Below, piece by piece: positions 22,558 through 34,457 of a stretch of DNA of 64,000 nt. The position numbers were made by a program, and so were the translations under genes. The notes under the pieces were generated by a model, which saw only the letters and a list, made by a program, of their open reading frames with translations, did no database searches and was not told the origin of the DNA. Every line of letters starts with the position of its first letter. Position 1 is the stretch's first letter. The DNA lies in contig NC_087070.1 in the NCBI RefSeq assembly GCF_963678635.1, positions 5,798,539 through 5,862,538 on the forward strand, written 5' to 3'. The DNA is from Symsagittifera roscoffensis (taxonomy: Eukaryota > Xenacoelomorpha > Acoela > Convolutidae).

Positions 22558-22797
22558 TTTATACACGGAATAAAGGGTACACCGTCTGCTCGTCACGCTA
22601 TCTTATTTTCGGCCGGATAGATTCGAGCAACTTCTTAGTCTAATACCGATCCTAATCTTACTCTTATATCTACTAGTCTCAAGGTGTTTAACTAGTCTCT
22701 GCTAGGCTCAATAGATCTAGAGTATACTGGCTTATTGCGGCGGCTGAAGTTCTCTTGGAGAGGCAGCTAATTTCTAAGTTAAATTCAAATCTCTCTG

Positions 22798-22825
22798 GTG
22801 CTGAAATTACAAGTAATTTCAGCAC
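22798..22825. repeat. Perfect 28-nt palindrome, unit 2
   Basis: Copy of 18935-18962; both arms are intact. Confidence 0.85.
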
Positions 22826-23822
22826 TTACAAATAAATGGGTTGTTAGTTAGATGGAATTTTATTGGTTAATATTAAATATTTTTTAGTGATAAAATATCT
22901 AATTTATGCAATAATAAAATGTAGTTTAGATCAGGTTCCACTAACCTCTATTTATATTAGAACCATAAACAATTATTCTTCAGTCCGGACCAAATGTGTC
23001 CATACGTTGAATTGCTCATGCAAGTCAAATTGGGAACTTTGAGACACCAACCTTTTCAATTTATAACAAAGATAACTGGTTGCTGGTTGCTGTACAAGTA
23101 GAACAGAAGGTTCACGCCATATTCTTTAAAAAAAAACTAGAAAAGTTTTTTTAATGTTTTTTTTTTCAATTTAGTGTTGTTTTTTTTGTGCGAGGTGTGA
23201 TGAAAGGATCTGAACAAAACCTGAAATTCAAGTGTATTTGACAGTCATAGTAAAGGAACAAATGAGGCAACGGTTTTCGTCCAAAAATGAGTAGATAAAA
23301 AAGCAAAAACAAAACTCATAAAAAAATTCAAAAATTCTTTTCTGAATTTTTTTGCAAAAATTGTTTTGAAATTTTTGTTCTAAAGATGGCGCTAAAAACT
23401 TTTAAAAAATCTCACTAGAGTTTTATAGCTTATCCTTTTATAATCAGCCTGCTCGCTTGCTTTGATTATTAGAAATTAGGCTAAAAGAGATCTTGAGGTC
23501 GAAGAAGATCTCAAAAACTAACTTTGCATGGCAGAAGATCATACAATCAACCAGACGTTTTCAACGTCGCTACACTATGATAATGCTAAATTAGTAGGAG
23601 TTCAGAATCATAGATAAAATTTGGGTCTCAAATACTTGACAACTTTGTTTTCAAGCCGAAAACAAAAAAAAACAGGGAACAGAATTTTTCAGTTAAAATT
23701 TTTATCTTAAAAACTTGGTGATTACTTTCTAATAAATAAATTATAAAATGTATTCAAAGTAGCGAATGTTGAACATTTAGAATTTTGTTTTTGAAAAAGT
23801 TTAAAAATTCTTTAAATAATTT

Positions 23823-24117
23823 CAGTTTCGTTGTAGGTCTCGTTTTGCATTATAAAATCTAAAAAAAAAACAAATGAATGAACTTCCCACATTATTTGTT
23901 CGAAAAACAAAATCACAACACGGTCGTAATTTTACCCTATCAGTATCTAAACAGCTTCGTTTATTTCAGCTTCGTTGTTAATTTCAGCTTCGTTGTAGGT
24001 CTCGTTTTGCATTATAAAATCTAAAATAAAAACAAATGAATGAACTTCCCACATTATTTGTTCGAAAAACAAAATCACACAACGGTCGTAATTTTACCCC
24101 ATCAGTATCTAAACGGG
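23823..24117. repeat. Internal 162-bp tandem duplication, unit 2
   Basis: Copy of 19960-20254 displaced by 3863 bp. Confidence 0.85.
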
Positions 24118-24658
24118 AGCCAATAAATTTTTTACCGTATGTATTGCCCGAATACCGCAGATGATAGGTTTTGAGCTTTCTATGGACGGATAGAAAAAAG
24201 TTTTAAAATATTGCTTTTTGGAATAACTTAGATCAATTATTTGATAAGAGATGAAGTGTGTTTGCGTCCACTTCGACACAACTGTCATTATGATCATTTA
24301 GCTATAACTGATTTTTTCAAAAGGCTTTTCATTATACTTCAAAAACCGATCAGCAAATTTTCAGTTGAATGATAAGAAAAAATTAAATGGTAGGCTGTTA
24401 AATAATCTTTGTTTGTTGAAGACTATTTGCTCAATACATATATGAAATAGGGAACCTAGATGCAATTATAAATGTCATTTTTTTTAGAAGAAAAGGCTGT
24501 CATTAAATCGTTTTTTTTTTTTAAATTGAAATTGAAAAGTAGTGCCGCGACAAATCGCAAAGAACGACAATTCGCAACAACAGACAACTCATCATGTTTA
24601 AGGATATCCTCAACTCGCCACATTATAAAATTAATTGGAAAAGTTATAATTTTAAATC

Positions 24659-24900
24659 ATGGTCGCTGGTTGGTCGCCGACAACCCGCTCTAAATTTTGT
24701 ATTAAGTCCTGCCCTCTGTTAGCAAGCTCGAAACACGTTGGCGCGACTGCGGCGGTAAGTATATTGGAAGTTGTTTTTAATGCAAGTTGTCTTTGAAAGC
24801 AAGATGTCTTTTTCTACAAGATTTGTTGCGTATTACTGGAATACCAATTCTTTTGATTTTTCAGGAGATTTTACACTCATATTTTAAATTTACTAAATAA
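24659..24900 (+). CDS. Candidate two-exon mini-gene in tandem unit 2
   Basis: Duplicate of 20795-21036: exon 1 at 24659-24754, intron 24755-24864, exon 2 at 24865-24900. Start codon, both splice sites and stop are unchanged, so if the gene is real this window carries two identical copies. Confidence 0.35.
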
Positions 24901-25175
24901 TTTTGTATGGATCTGTAAAAATGTTTCGGAGTTGATTTTCCAAATGAAAAAGTAGTTATTACCTCACAAACGCAATAAGTAACAAGGCTGGTCGGCTTCG
25001 CAGTAGGAAGCCAAGAACGTTCAGATCACAGTTGTTTTTCTAAAGTTTTGAAAAATGACATAGAAACAGGAAAACTGAAAACTTTTTCTGCAATTGTTTA
25101 TGTTTTTGGAGGGAAATAAATTTGAACTACATGGTGTTTTTGAATTTTTTTCTAACTCTTCTCTCATTTCACAAC

Positions 25176-26706
25176 TATTTGGGCTACTAGAGTGAATTAA
25201 CTTGCAGTAGGTAGCCAAAATTTGCCGAATTCCGGTTTGGTATGTGTTTTTTTTTCATGTATGTACCTTATTGATTTGTAAAAATGGATAGTGTACTTTA
25301 ATACACCTTATTGATTTTCAGTAGATTTGGAGCTGAGTAAGCTTCTAATGCATTGATATGAATTAGCCGAGAGAATGAATCAAAATGAAATTTTCAAACT
25401 TTTTTTTTCAAATTTGTGTATTTTTGCACTAAAAAGGGTGTTGGAATTTTATCAGCAATTTCATGGTGCACTTTATTTTTGCAAAATTTCAAAGCAAAAT
25501 TACACCCTGAAAACGGCTCATTTCGTTTGGATCAAATTCACGCGTCAAACAAGCTCAATTCGTCTAAGAAAAACTGCAAATACGCCTATTTCCCAGTAAC
25601 AGTGAACACAACCAATTAACCCTTAAAGGCTTCAAAGTACTGCAAAGTAAATTGCATTATGAAATTGCTGGTAAAATTCCAAACATTTTTGTCCTCGTTT
25701 TTTTATTGAAATGTCAACCGAATTTGAGAAAAAACTACTTTGAAAATTTAATTTTTTTCCCATTCAATTGGCTATTTCAATTCAGTGCTAAAAAACCGTG
25801 CTCAGCTCAAAATGCAATAAAAAGTCAATCCACCAAAAAAAAGATTCCAATTTGATAAAATATTTAAAGCCAATGAATGAACTATTGCTACTTACTGCAA
25901 GAAAAATTAATTCAATAGCCTAAACACCAAAGAAAAGAGAGAGGATTTGTAAAAACTTGTTTTGAAAACACCCAGTATAAATAAAAAAGAAATTGATATT
26001 TGCAACAAAAATAGTTTGAAATTGAAAATTAGTCTAAAAAACTTCTTTTAGACAAACTTTAATGATATAGAACAAAATAAAATTCAATTTTTTTGTACCG
26101 TAATTTTTAAGCGTAAGGTGACTGTTCCTTACCAAAAAAAATCTTCAAGAGTTTTCGAGGAAAAAATGGGAAGAAAGTTTTGAAAAAAAAAAGTTTTTTT
26201 TTGGATTTTTTCTGGTCTTTTTGAAATTCATTGCTTAAATGCTTCTTGTTGGAACATTTTCTGTTACTTGCATCAGGTTTATCCTGCTCTAAATGTGAAT
26301 TGTAAATTGTCATCAGCAAACCAATATTTATGTATTTCACTTGTAGCGTGAAATGTTTGCTTATTTTTTGTTTCCATTGTTTCATCAAATGATTTTGTTA
26401 TAATTTGGAACTTTTGGAGCTAAAACCGGAAATTTTTATAAAACAATTGAAAGGCTTAGCTGTTTTTATCATAAAAGTATTTCTTAGAAAACTGAAAATC
26501 TCATACAATATTTTTTAACAAACAAAGGCTTTTCACAGCTTCCTGGCCAGAATTTGACAAAACAGCAAAATCAAATTCAAAATATTGTCACGGTTCAAAA
26601 AATCTTTTTTATGTTGCTGAATATCACGCCCACAGAAAGTTATTATTAATTACAAGCTGTTTTTTAATTTGAGATATAATTTTGCTTGAAGGTCTGTTTT
26701 TGTTTC
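25176..26706. other. AT-rich spacer after the tandem duplication
   Basis: Weak open frames occur on plus at 25375-25599 (74 codons from ATG) and minus at 26107-26388 (93 codons, Lys-rich). Neither has a domain, signal peptide or clear splice sites. No terminal repeats were seen. Confidence 0.4.
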
Positions 26707-27710
26707 TCATCTTGCTCGGCCTCTGTTGTAGGATGGGCTTCTTCTTCGCTCAGTTGAATAAACTCTTCTGTGTCTCTGAAAAATCCAAAACTTTTTTTGT
26801 TTTTTGAGGCCTCAAGTTACCTGAATTTGAACCGACAGACAGTTTTTTAAGGAAAATATGGAGTGTAATATGGTCTGCTATTCCTGATTTCAAATGTGAA
26901 ATTTTAATTGTCTACCAAAATTTACAATACAAATTGTACTTACTAAGTTGTAGTATACTAAATTGTCGTATATACGGCCGTTAGCCGGAGAAAAAAAACA
27001 TGGGTAAAATGTGAAATGTATTTTTAATAGTGAGTTGAAAATGGCATAATTTGTTTTGCTAGAATTTGTTTTTTTTTTCATATAAAGAGACTGTTTGACT
27101 CACATAGAAGGATGAATCCCTTTCCGATCGCATTCCCATGGTACCAGACTTGTACAGAAACTGGTTCGGTGTGTTGTCCCGACTCCTACTTCGGATACCT
27201 CCCGGATGTACCTTTTTCGACACTGAATTGTCCCGCCTAAAGGATCGTTCATTGTTATACAATCTGCTGAAAATATCACTCAATTTTTCACAAAAATGAA
27301 GCACCATGATCTTGTTCCAGCGATAGGAATTGATACAAACAAAGTTAATTGTTTTGAGCTGGCAACTTGGGGAAAAGATCCATATTGACTCAAATTTTCG
27401 GGTTTTAAAAAAGTTTTTGAAAAAAGTATGCAACACTAACTGTTGATCCTTTTACGAACAAATATTTAAATCGAGTTATTGTCAAAAAACTTAGAGAGTA
27501 TTTTTGTTGAAACTCTCAAAAACTCATGTAATTAGTATAGTCATAACAATCTTAGACATCGTATACATCAGATTATATAACATAAAACACTACCCGTTTT
27601 CCTTTTGAAGAATTAGATGATGAGGATGAGGACGAGGATGAGGATGAGGTTTGGCGGGAAGGTGGGGGCTTCAAGTGCTTCTTCATTGGTCCAGGATAGG
27701 TCCGAGGCAT
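26707..27710 (-). CDS. Ser/Arg-rich small protein gene, three exons proposed
   Basis: Exon 1 is 27710-27594 (39 codons): a basic Pro-rich start, 11 consecutive Ser, then SKGKR before GTAGTG. Exon 2 is 27266-27104 after TATTTTCAG and ends at the strong donor GTGAGT; it encodes RSRSRDNTPNQFLYKSGTMG and then MRSERDSSFY. Exon 3 is 26775-26707 after GATTTTTCAG, in phase with exon 2: RHRRVYSTERRRSPSYNRGR, two residues and TGA. Exon 1 to exon 2 does not join in phase with the obvious donor; a donor 5 nt further on (GTTTTA) would restore it, or a small exon is missing. The TP..FL...T.GM.S pattern matches the gene at 35275-35430. Likely a nucleic-acid-binding basic protein; function inferred. Confidence 0.5.
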
Positions 27711-28479
27711 GATTGACTAAAATTTATCAGCCCTGTAGTGATCTCAAGTGATCGTCTTCTAAGAACTTGTAAGAACAATTGTAATTGTAGGAACTTTAGT
27801 AAGACTTTTTGAAAAAGTGCAATGATCAGATCATACAAAAATTTTGGCGAGAGTTTTTTTTAGATTTTTGTAAGATCGTGTAGGAATTTTCTTTTTAAGA
27901 TCTTATGAGCTGTTTTCAATTTGAGATGTCATAGTCATGGAAGAATCTCGAACTGAATAAAACAATGAGTGCAGTTCTATAAGTTTTATTAATGGCGCGT
28001 TTTGAAATAAAAATTGACATAAAACTTCTATAGCTTTTCGACCTTCTGATTTTATACAAGTTCGAACAATTGTGGGAAACAAGAAATGTCTATTTAGAGG
28101 CAAAAGAGAATATTTGTTGCTTCAGGTGTTTCTATAAAGAAAACCCTATTTGATGGTTTGTTTTTGTTTGAGAAAATTAAGATGTTTGATAGATGGATTT
28201 TCCTTGAAACTACTTTCAGCTCGACATAACTACTTTCAACTGCTATAACCTCAAAATAATAAACCATCTATTTCATCGATTGTGAAATTTTGAGATAAAA
28301 ATCGTGATTTTATAATGAAATCAAACGTCTAACAATTTCATTCCGCGACTTTCGCCAAAGTGGAATAAGAGTTTCGTGTAATTCAAAAATTTAATTTAAT
28401 TTGAACAAATTTGTGGAGCTATTCAACAAAGAATTATTAAACTTTTGATAATCTCAGAATTAATTGTCTTACAAAACAG
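27711..28479. other. Upstream flank of the 27-kb gene
   Basis: AT-rich, with one weak 66-codon minus frame at 27903-28103 (from ATG, no domain). No promoter element could be assigned. Confidence 0.35.
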
Positions 28480-29165
28480 TCTATCTTTTAAACTGTAACT
28501 TTCTAATTGGCATAATTTCCAAATGACATAAAAACAAATAATTTCCCAAATGGCAAAAATAGTTTTGAAAATTAAAAGATCAGAAAATTTTGATGCGCCA
28601 AAAAGTTAAATCTTTCCCATCAATTTTCACGCCATACTTTGATCACTTAACAACAAATGACTATTCACTCATCAACGCTTAATTCAATTCGAACTATCAC
28701 AACCAAATTGAAATTTTTAAAAGGGAGTGGGGTTGCGATTTGTATTATGACGAATACTTTTATATTAAAAAATTAAAATTTTTGGCGTTGTACTGAAACT
28801 GACTCCGGCTCTAGGCTTACTTCAAATTCTCAAAGCCCAATTGCTTGATATCGTCGAATATTGGGATAGTATTTCAGAAATCTGCCAAAACTTGTGAAAA
28901 TTAAAACCAATTTATTTCTTTCTTTCCATTGAATATTCCGATTATATTATTTTCAAGTTAATTTTAAACTTATTGCCATCTTTTCAAAAGTGGCAGTAAG
29001 ATGACTATTTATCACCAAATGCCTAAACAACTACTAAATGCTATTTGGGAAGCTCATAAACTTTAGGCAATTGGGAATTGTTTTGAATTTTTTGCCAAAT
29101 GGGAATTTAAAAAATTTTTACGCCATTTGGGAAATATTCCATTTGAAACGTAATCTTTTAAAACT
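28480..29165. mobile_element. Possible non-autonomous element with inverted ends rich in CCCAAATGGC
   Basis: The left end has AATTTCCCAAATGGCAAAAA (near 28545) after a TTTTAAA-type outer segment. Read in reverse, the right end has TTTCCCAAATGGCGTAAAAA (near 29125) and a second AATTCCCATTTGGC word. About 65 bp of the ends align as imperfect inverted repeats; the interior is unrelated. No clear target duplication. Confidence 0.4.
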
Positions 29166-31307
29166 TTGAAATTATAATTTGATCGAAAGTTTGCGCAGGA
29201 TAAACAAAATTGCAGAGATAGTTTTGCATAGTTGAAATTTTATTTTATAGTTTTTGCATTTTTGTTCTCGTGGCTTTTTCTCTGCTCTTGAGACAAGCGT
29301 CAAAATTCTTGTCCGATTCAAAACTTATATTTTGTTCTTAAGTTTTTACAATTTTTTCTGACTTATACAGGGAACTCTTATATAACTGAGTCAATATGAA
29401 GCTAGCATTGACAAAACAGTTTATCAAAAAAATGAGCGGCTGTAAACCATTCTAATTTCATATAAAAATTTGGATAAATTGTGCTTTTAAAAATAACTAT
29501 GCAACTATGATAATAACAGGTTGTTCCTTAAAATATTTAGTTAAAGAGTTAATTAAATAAAGTGTCACAAATAGTTTAAAAATATGGAAGGGCCATTAAG
29601 CTATAAGGGTATCTGATTAAGCGGAAAGCAATAACACGACTTATTTCTTAGATCCTATACATCGTTCTTTTGGTAAAAATTTATTAATTTTTATTACTTC
29701 GTTATACTTTCATTTCCAGCCTTTTTTCTAAAATTTCTTCCTTTCCTAAAAATATTTTATAGTTTTATGGGTAGCAATCTCCGCCCGTAACCTTGAAACC
29801 AACAAAAACAAATTCGAAATATACAACAGAAAAAAAACTCTCAAAGTATATCACATAGAAACGTGTTTTCTAGAAACTGTTTTCCAAATTTTGTGGATAA
29901 ATTTTATCAATGGAAACAAAGTAGCAATTTTCGAAAAACCTGACCCATAAGGAAAAATCGTATAAGATGTTTTATGTTTATTAATGTTAACTATTTTTGT
30001 TCAATTTTCTCTTTTTTAATCGTGCTTTTTCTTTTTCAAATAAGAATCCTGCTATGGTTCAATTGAGCACTCTTGACGCAACACTTTTGTAAAAATGCAT
30101 TTTGTATTCTGATCATATATAATTTAATTTGAAGCCGTCTTGCGCTTATAGAATATTTCCTATCGAGTTCTAAAAAAATGGTTTTAAAAATGTTTGCAAA
30201 AATTTACATTGTCAAACTCCACAGTTGATTTTATGTTAAAGATAAAAATCTATGAAATTGCTTATTGTTTTCATAAATATCATTTGTCATTTTTATTTAA
30301 GACTACGAGAAGACGATTCGGAATCATGCTTTATACAAAAACTACCTCAGACTTTTATTTTTGAAAAAAAAAAAAACTAGTTTCTAGCCATAACTTAATG
30401 AATAAATACTTCTTTTTTGAACTTCTTTGGAACAAAGTGAACATTAGATTGATCAGCGACTAGTTTTCAATGTTTTAATTTAAGAAACCCGATGTTCAGA
30501 AAATAAAGCTGTCGAAGTGCTGCCATTAACTCTTAATATCTTTGCAAGCGGCCGCTTTCATTTTCTAACACGCCGATAAAACTACCTTAACTTTCTCAAC
30601 TGTATCTCACTGTTTTGCTCTGTTTAAAAGAAGTTCTAATATTACACATATCATAAGTTCATCTTCATGCCTGATATTTTATTCAAAGAACTTTGTAGAC
30701 ATTCAAAAAATTGTTTTTGAGGTAGGTTGGTGGAAAGAGTACACACAATTTTTTAACTTTCCGATTCTTTTATTTTTTCAAAAGTGTTAACAGGATTGAA
30801 ATATTTTTATCTTTCTTTGTTTTTTGCTACAGCTTTTTTCTTTCCATTATCAAGCCAAGAATGCCTCTCAATTTCTTCCAGTAGTCGTTATGCGAAAAAA
30901 ACTATCGACTTTGTTCACGAGGATCTTTTTTTCTGAACTATGAATTAAAAATTTGGCGCTATTACACATAATCATTGCTCTTATTTACTAACTTCATGCT
31001 GTATTTAAAAACCAACTTTTTCATTATTTTCCTTTTTTGAAATTTATTCCATTTCTTGACGTAATTTTTACTGTAAACATTTTTTTGAGAAATGTTGACA
31101 CAAACAGAAAACATAACTGACCAGCACTGAAAACTTGATGACTTCAATTGGCAAGTCCGTTGTACAGAACATTACGACAATCAGAATGCTGCTATATTCC
31201 GTCATTTTTGTTGGCAAACGGCTCATTTTTCAGCATGCCATTTCTCACTATTATTTCATCGATTCTTTTCGTTTGCCCAATTTAAGAAAAACTTAAGCTA
31301 AAATTGA
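29166..31307. other. AT-rich spacer
   Basis: No gene or repeat was recognised in this 2.1-kb stretch. Open frames are short and low in complexity. Confidence 0.5.
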
Positions 31308-31823
31308 AACAAGACTGCTCGTATCAGGGCAAAGCCCTGAATGTTCCGACTGCCTTTTAAGGTCTATGAAGCAGTAATAACTGGAAAAAACTTAATGAAA
31401 AAAAAATGAATTTTTTTTTTTTAATTTGAGATTTTTTGTGAAAACTATCCCCCCACACGCCATATAGAGTACAAAGTGATAAATTTTGCTCCTAGTAACG
31501 AAACAATTATGGCAAATAAGCTTCTTCAACCAATTTGGAACGATTTATTAGACGGATTAAATCTCCGCTTACGCGTTAATAGCGCGAATTAAATCGCGCG
31601 TTAATTGTCCCAAATTGCCAATCTTTAAACCCCCATAACTTTATGAAAAATGATCACAGGTGAAATATCTTTTCAATTTTAAGCTCAAGGCAACAATATC
31701 TTTTGAATGATAAAAAAAATTCCGTCAAAAATGGCTAGTTAAAAAGTCGAAATTTGTCTGTAGAAAAAAAAAACCCACCCGAGCACAAATATTCCGTTAC
31801 TTTCGTATCGCAAGTCGGAACAA
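31308..31823 (-). mobile_element. Family A element, full length (A4)
   Basis: Reverse orientation with the intact right-end hairpin CAGGGC-AAA-GCCCTG, CGGATTAAATCTCCGCTTAC, GCGCGAATTAAATCGCGCG, and the left end with TATCGCAAGTCGGAACAA. One base breaks the left hairpin. Confidence 0.92.
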
Positions 31824-32599
31824 TTACCACTAGCAATATTCCATTGAAATAACTTTTTGAACGTATCGTTGTTAAACAAATTTGTGGAATGAATACAAAG
31901 TTTCTATTACTTTCTGACTTCTTTTTTTAAGTCCAAGATTGAAAATTTTTTACCCAATTGAGATTTAATTTTTTTTTCCGCTCTTTTGTTGCCATAGATG
32001 CCACAATTTTCATCTTGCTTAGCTCTAGAGCAAATATAAATATATTTGTATCTCGAATTTGAAAGCTTAGATTCAGATATAATTTTAAGCGAGGTTTCTG
32101 TTAAACAGATGATATGTGAACATAGGGCCAATTGCTCCATCTATTTCTTGAAATTGTGTGGAGAAGAGGGAACTCGAGATAGAACTTATTTTTTGTTTGA
32201 AACAAGGAGAACAGTTTAGATGATTTTCCCTTCCTGTCTTCTTAGCCATTGAGACTGTATAAAAAGTTTTTTGAACGGTTTCTTCACTTCGCTGAAACGA
32301 CATTGTTATAGTGAAGATATTTGTGTCTTAAGTGTCCATAGTGAACTTATATTGGTGATTTCTTTATTTTATCTATCTGATTGAAAAAACGAATTTTCTA
32401 AATCAGCGCGTCCTTACTTTGTGTTTTTACTACACTCCATAGTATCTCAATTTAAAAAAAAACAGTCCAGAATCATATCCAAAATTTCTTATAAAAAAGT
32501 CTTTAAAAGAAGAACCAATAAAAATAGTTTTGATTAAAGTTTTCAAATTTTAAAAAGTTTTTCTTAAAAGATAAAGTTTAGATAATCGATAGATAAATT
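31824..32599. other. Spacer with weak minus-strand open frames
   Basis: Two overlapping minus frames from ATG (31907-32140, 77 codons; 32085-32303, 72 codons) have mixed composition but no recognised domain or convincing splice sites. Coding status unresolved. Confidence 0.3.
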
Positions 32600-32656
32600 C
32601 TAAAGTCTTCGCTTTGATGAGCTGCGTCTTCGGCTGCCAGATCTTCCCCTGCTACC
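32600..32656 (-). CDS. Terminal exon of a Ser/Arg-rich gene
   Basis: After the strong acceptor TTGTTCTTTCAG the minus strand reads GSRGRSGSRRRSSSKRRL and TAG, 18 codons in phase 0. The composition matches the other Ser/Arg-rich genes, especially the N-terminus encoded at 35275-35430, whose first exon also ends in phase 0; the two could be first and last exons of one gene with a 2.6-kb intron. A possible intermediate exon near 32770-32812 (PPYFAFDPKR, acceptor TTTTTTCAAG) does not fit the phase cleanly. Confidence 0.5.
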   Translation of the reverse strand, partial: GSRGRSGSRRRSSSKRRL

Positions 32657-32989
32657 CTGAAAGAACAAAATATTTTTTTTCTTGCCTCAATTAGTCAGGT
32701 CGAATCAGAGAAAAAGCTAGTTTAAGTTTTCGTTTTCGGTAGAAAAAGATCTCATGTGATACTCTCTTAGGGTCAAAGGCAAAATAAGGGGGACCAGCTC
32801 CTTGAAAAAAAAATAGAACTGAAGACAGAACCAACTTCAACCCTGGTTTGGGTATCTCTGCTAGGAAAACCAAAGCCTATCAATAAATTTGATTGGAATG
32901 TTTGAAAGATTTCAGTTCGATGCCTGTTTTGTACAACAAACAGTAATATATTGACATAAATAGCTAATTTAAGGTAACGAAGCATCCCT

Positions 32990-33160
32990 TAACGACATTG
33001 GCGACGCACAGAAAGATTATCAGAGCTCCCTTAAAACCCTTATAAAACCTTTGTTTTGGTCAAAAACTTCTGCGCTGCCAAACAATATTTTTGAAAAACG
33101 GGCCAAACAATTTATGTAAGATTTGACTAAAAAATTTGCGTGTTTTCAGCGAGCGCTTCC
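32990..33160 (+). mobile_element. Fragment of hAT-like MITE (family B)
   Basis: Shares TTTTGGTCAAAAACTTCTGC, GAAAAACGGGCCAAA and GCGAGCGCT with the complete copies at 46110-46539 and 53921-54315. The termini are not preserved. Confidence 0.55.
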
Positions 33161-33213
33161 CCTTATTTGTAATGTAAATTCACGCCAAAAGCTCCCTTAA
33201 AGAAAATTTATAG

Positions 33214-33596
33214 TTGGTGGATTTAAAACGGATGTCGTTTATTAGTACTGAAGCCGGAGTTTTTAAACTTTTTTGGCAACTGGAATTGAATTGGCAACTG
33301 GATTTGGCAACTGGAATTGAGCTAAACACAAAAAAACGGTTGATGATAGCTGCAAAAATGTTGCAAAAAATTGAAAAACAAAAACATACTTTTTTTGGAA
33401 AATTTCATAGATGTGGTCTTTTAAGTGATTGCTTACGAAGAAAAGTAACAGGGCCTAATTTTAGTTTAGTGTAACAAAATATTGAATTTTAATTTTCTTC
33501 AGGCACGACAGCGAAAGCTTGAACAACCAACAGAGAAAGCTTTCTTCAGACACGTCAGATGCCGAGCTTGAACAATCGTTATTCGCGAATCGATGA
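33214..33596 (+). CDS. Possible spliced short gene (weak)
   Basis: An ATG frame from 33214 runs to 33444, followed by GTAACA. A 58-bp stretch ends TTTTCTTCAG at 33502, and the next segment can be read in phase 0 (to a TGA after 22 codons) or as HDSESLNNQQRKLSSDTSD plus more to TGA 33594-33596. The phase-0 join gives a Lys/Arg-rich tail. The first part overlaps an imperfect triple repeat of TTGGCAACTGGA (33271-33322). Intron size suits the other candidates here, but the frame is ambiguous and no family is recognised. Confidence 0.2.
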
Positions 33597-33649
33597 GTTA
33601 AACGTTAGCAGTCCATGTATCGAAAATTCTTACATTTATCTGCAGTCCG

Positions 33650-33905
33650 AATACCCGAGGAAGTGGCGTGCGCAAAAATTATTCTTGGGGTTTTTCAAAA
33701 AAAAAATGAAGTTTTGTCAATTTTTTTTAGGTCGACCAATTTGATTTTCCGAGCGAAAACTGTTAGGATCCTATTTTTGTCAACAAAAAATTCTGCGCCG
33801 TTGGCAAGTTTTCGAAAAAAAAAGCAGGCTAAAAATGTCGTTTTGAGCACATTTGAAAAATATTTGACCAAAAAATTGCGTTTTTTCAACGCGAGCTCAT
33901 TTTGG
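33650..33905 (+). mobile_element. hAT-like MITE copy, ends eroded (family B)
   Basis: Contains the family core TTTTTAGGTCGACCAATTTG, TCTGCGCCGTTGGCAAGTTT, AAAAATGTCGTTTTGAGCAC, TTTGACCAAAAAATTGCG and a terminal GCGAGCTC. It ends some 10 bp before the acceptor of the exon at 33916. Confidence 0.6.
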
Positions 33906-33915
33906 TCATTTGCAG

Positions 33916-34110
33916 ACTAAAGTATTCACAATTGGAAACCTACATCATGATGCGGCCGATATTATTTGCCATTTTATAGATTTCGCGCAAGAAGAAAAGC
34001 GTTGCGAACTCTTGCTCTCAAAAAATTGCATCGGCAAGTTTTGCACAGAAAGAAGAGATATCTGCAACATAATGAAGGAGATCCAAGTTTTTTGTTCGCG
34101 CATGTTATAA
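33916..34110 (+). CDS. Cys-containing exon, unknown protein
   Basis: After a plausible acceptor (TCATTTGCAG) the plus strand is open for 64 codons and stops at TAA: it starts TKVFTIGNLHHDAADIICHF and includes RCELLLSKNCIGKFC and RDICNIMKEIQVFCSRML. Six cysteines and mixed composition look protein-like, more so than the overlapping very basic frame at 33966-34358, which could instead be the coding one. The next exon upstream was not found; a family B copy lies there. No family is recognised. Confidence 0.35.
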   Translation, partial: TKVFTIGNLHHDAADIICHFIDFAQEEKRCELLLSKNCIGKFCTERRDICNIMKEIQVFCSRML

Positions 34111-34457
34111 GAGGTCGAATTCTGCATAAATTGACCACAAGTAATTTTCATACCAAAGTTCATAAATTGGAATCAGTCTTCAACTTCAAACAGAGGCCGG
34201 CAATATTTAACGCGATTGATCAAATTGATAAGAGTTCTCGATTAAAAATTTCATTGATCGCAATTTATTTAAGTGTGAAAAAATCTGCTTATTTAAAAAA
34301 TAAGCAAGTACTTCACATCTTTTTAAGCATAATCAATAAATGCAATTTATCTGCTTAATGTGATTAGCGCGATTTTTAATAAGCACTTCTCGGATTTTTT
34401 ATCACAAATCAAAATGTTCTCTATTGATAATCAGCTTATTCAAAATTTGTTTATAAT

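Larger units (their letters stand above)
21312..25175. repeat. Tandem duplication unit 2 (3864 bp)
   Basis: Second copy of the unit at 17449-21311, one base longer because of a T-run difference near 24511-24522. It ends CACAAC before ordinary AT-rich DNA. Such high identity beside heavily decayed elements means either a very recent duplication or an assembly duplicate. Confidence 0.95.

Noticed and set aside
17449-25175. Tandem units as the two LTRs of one element
   Set aside because: The whole 3.86 kb, including AT-rich flank and a candidate gene, is repeated head to tail with no internal region between.
26707-26775. Acidic reading of the last exon of the 27-kb gene
   Set aside because: That frame is also open but is out of phase with exon 2; the basic SR-like frame is in phase and ends at a stop.
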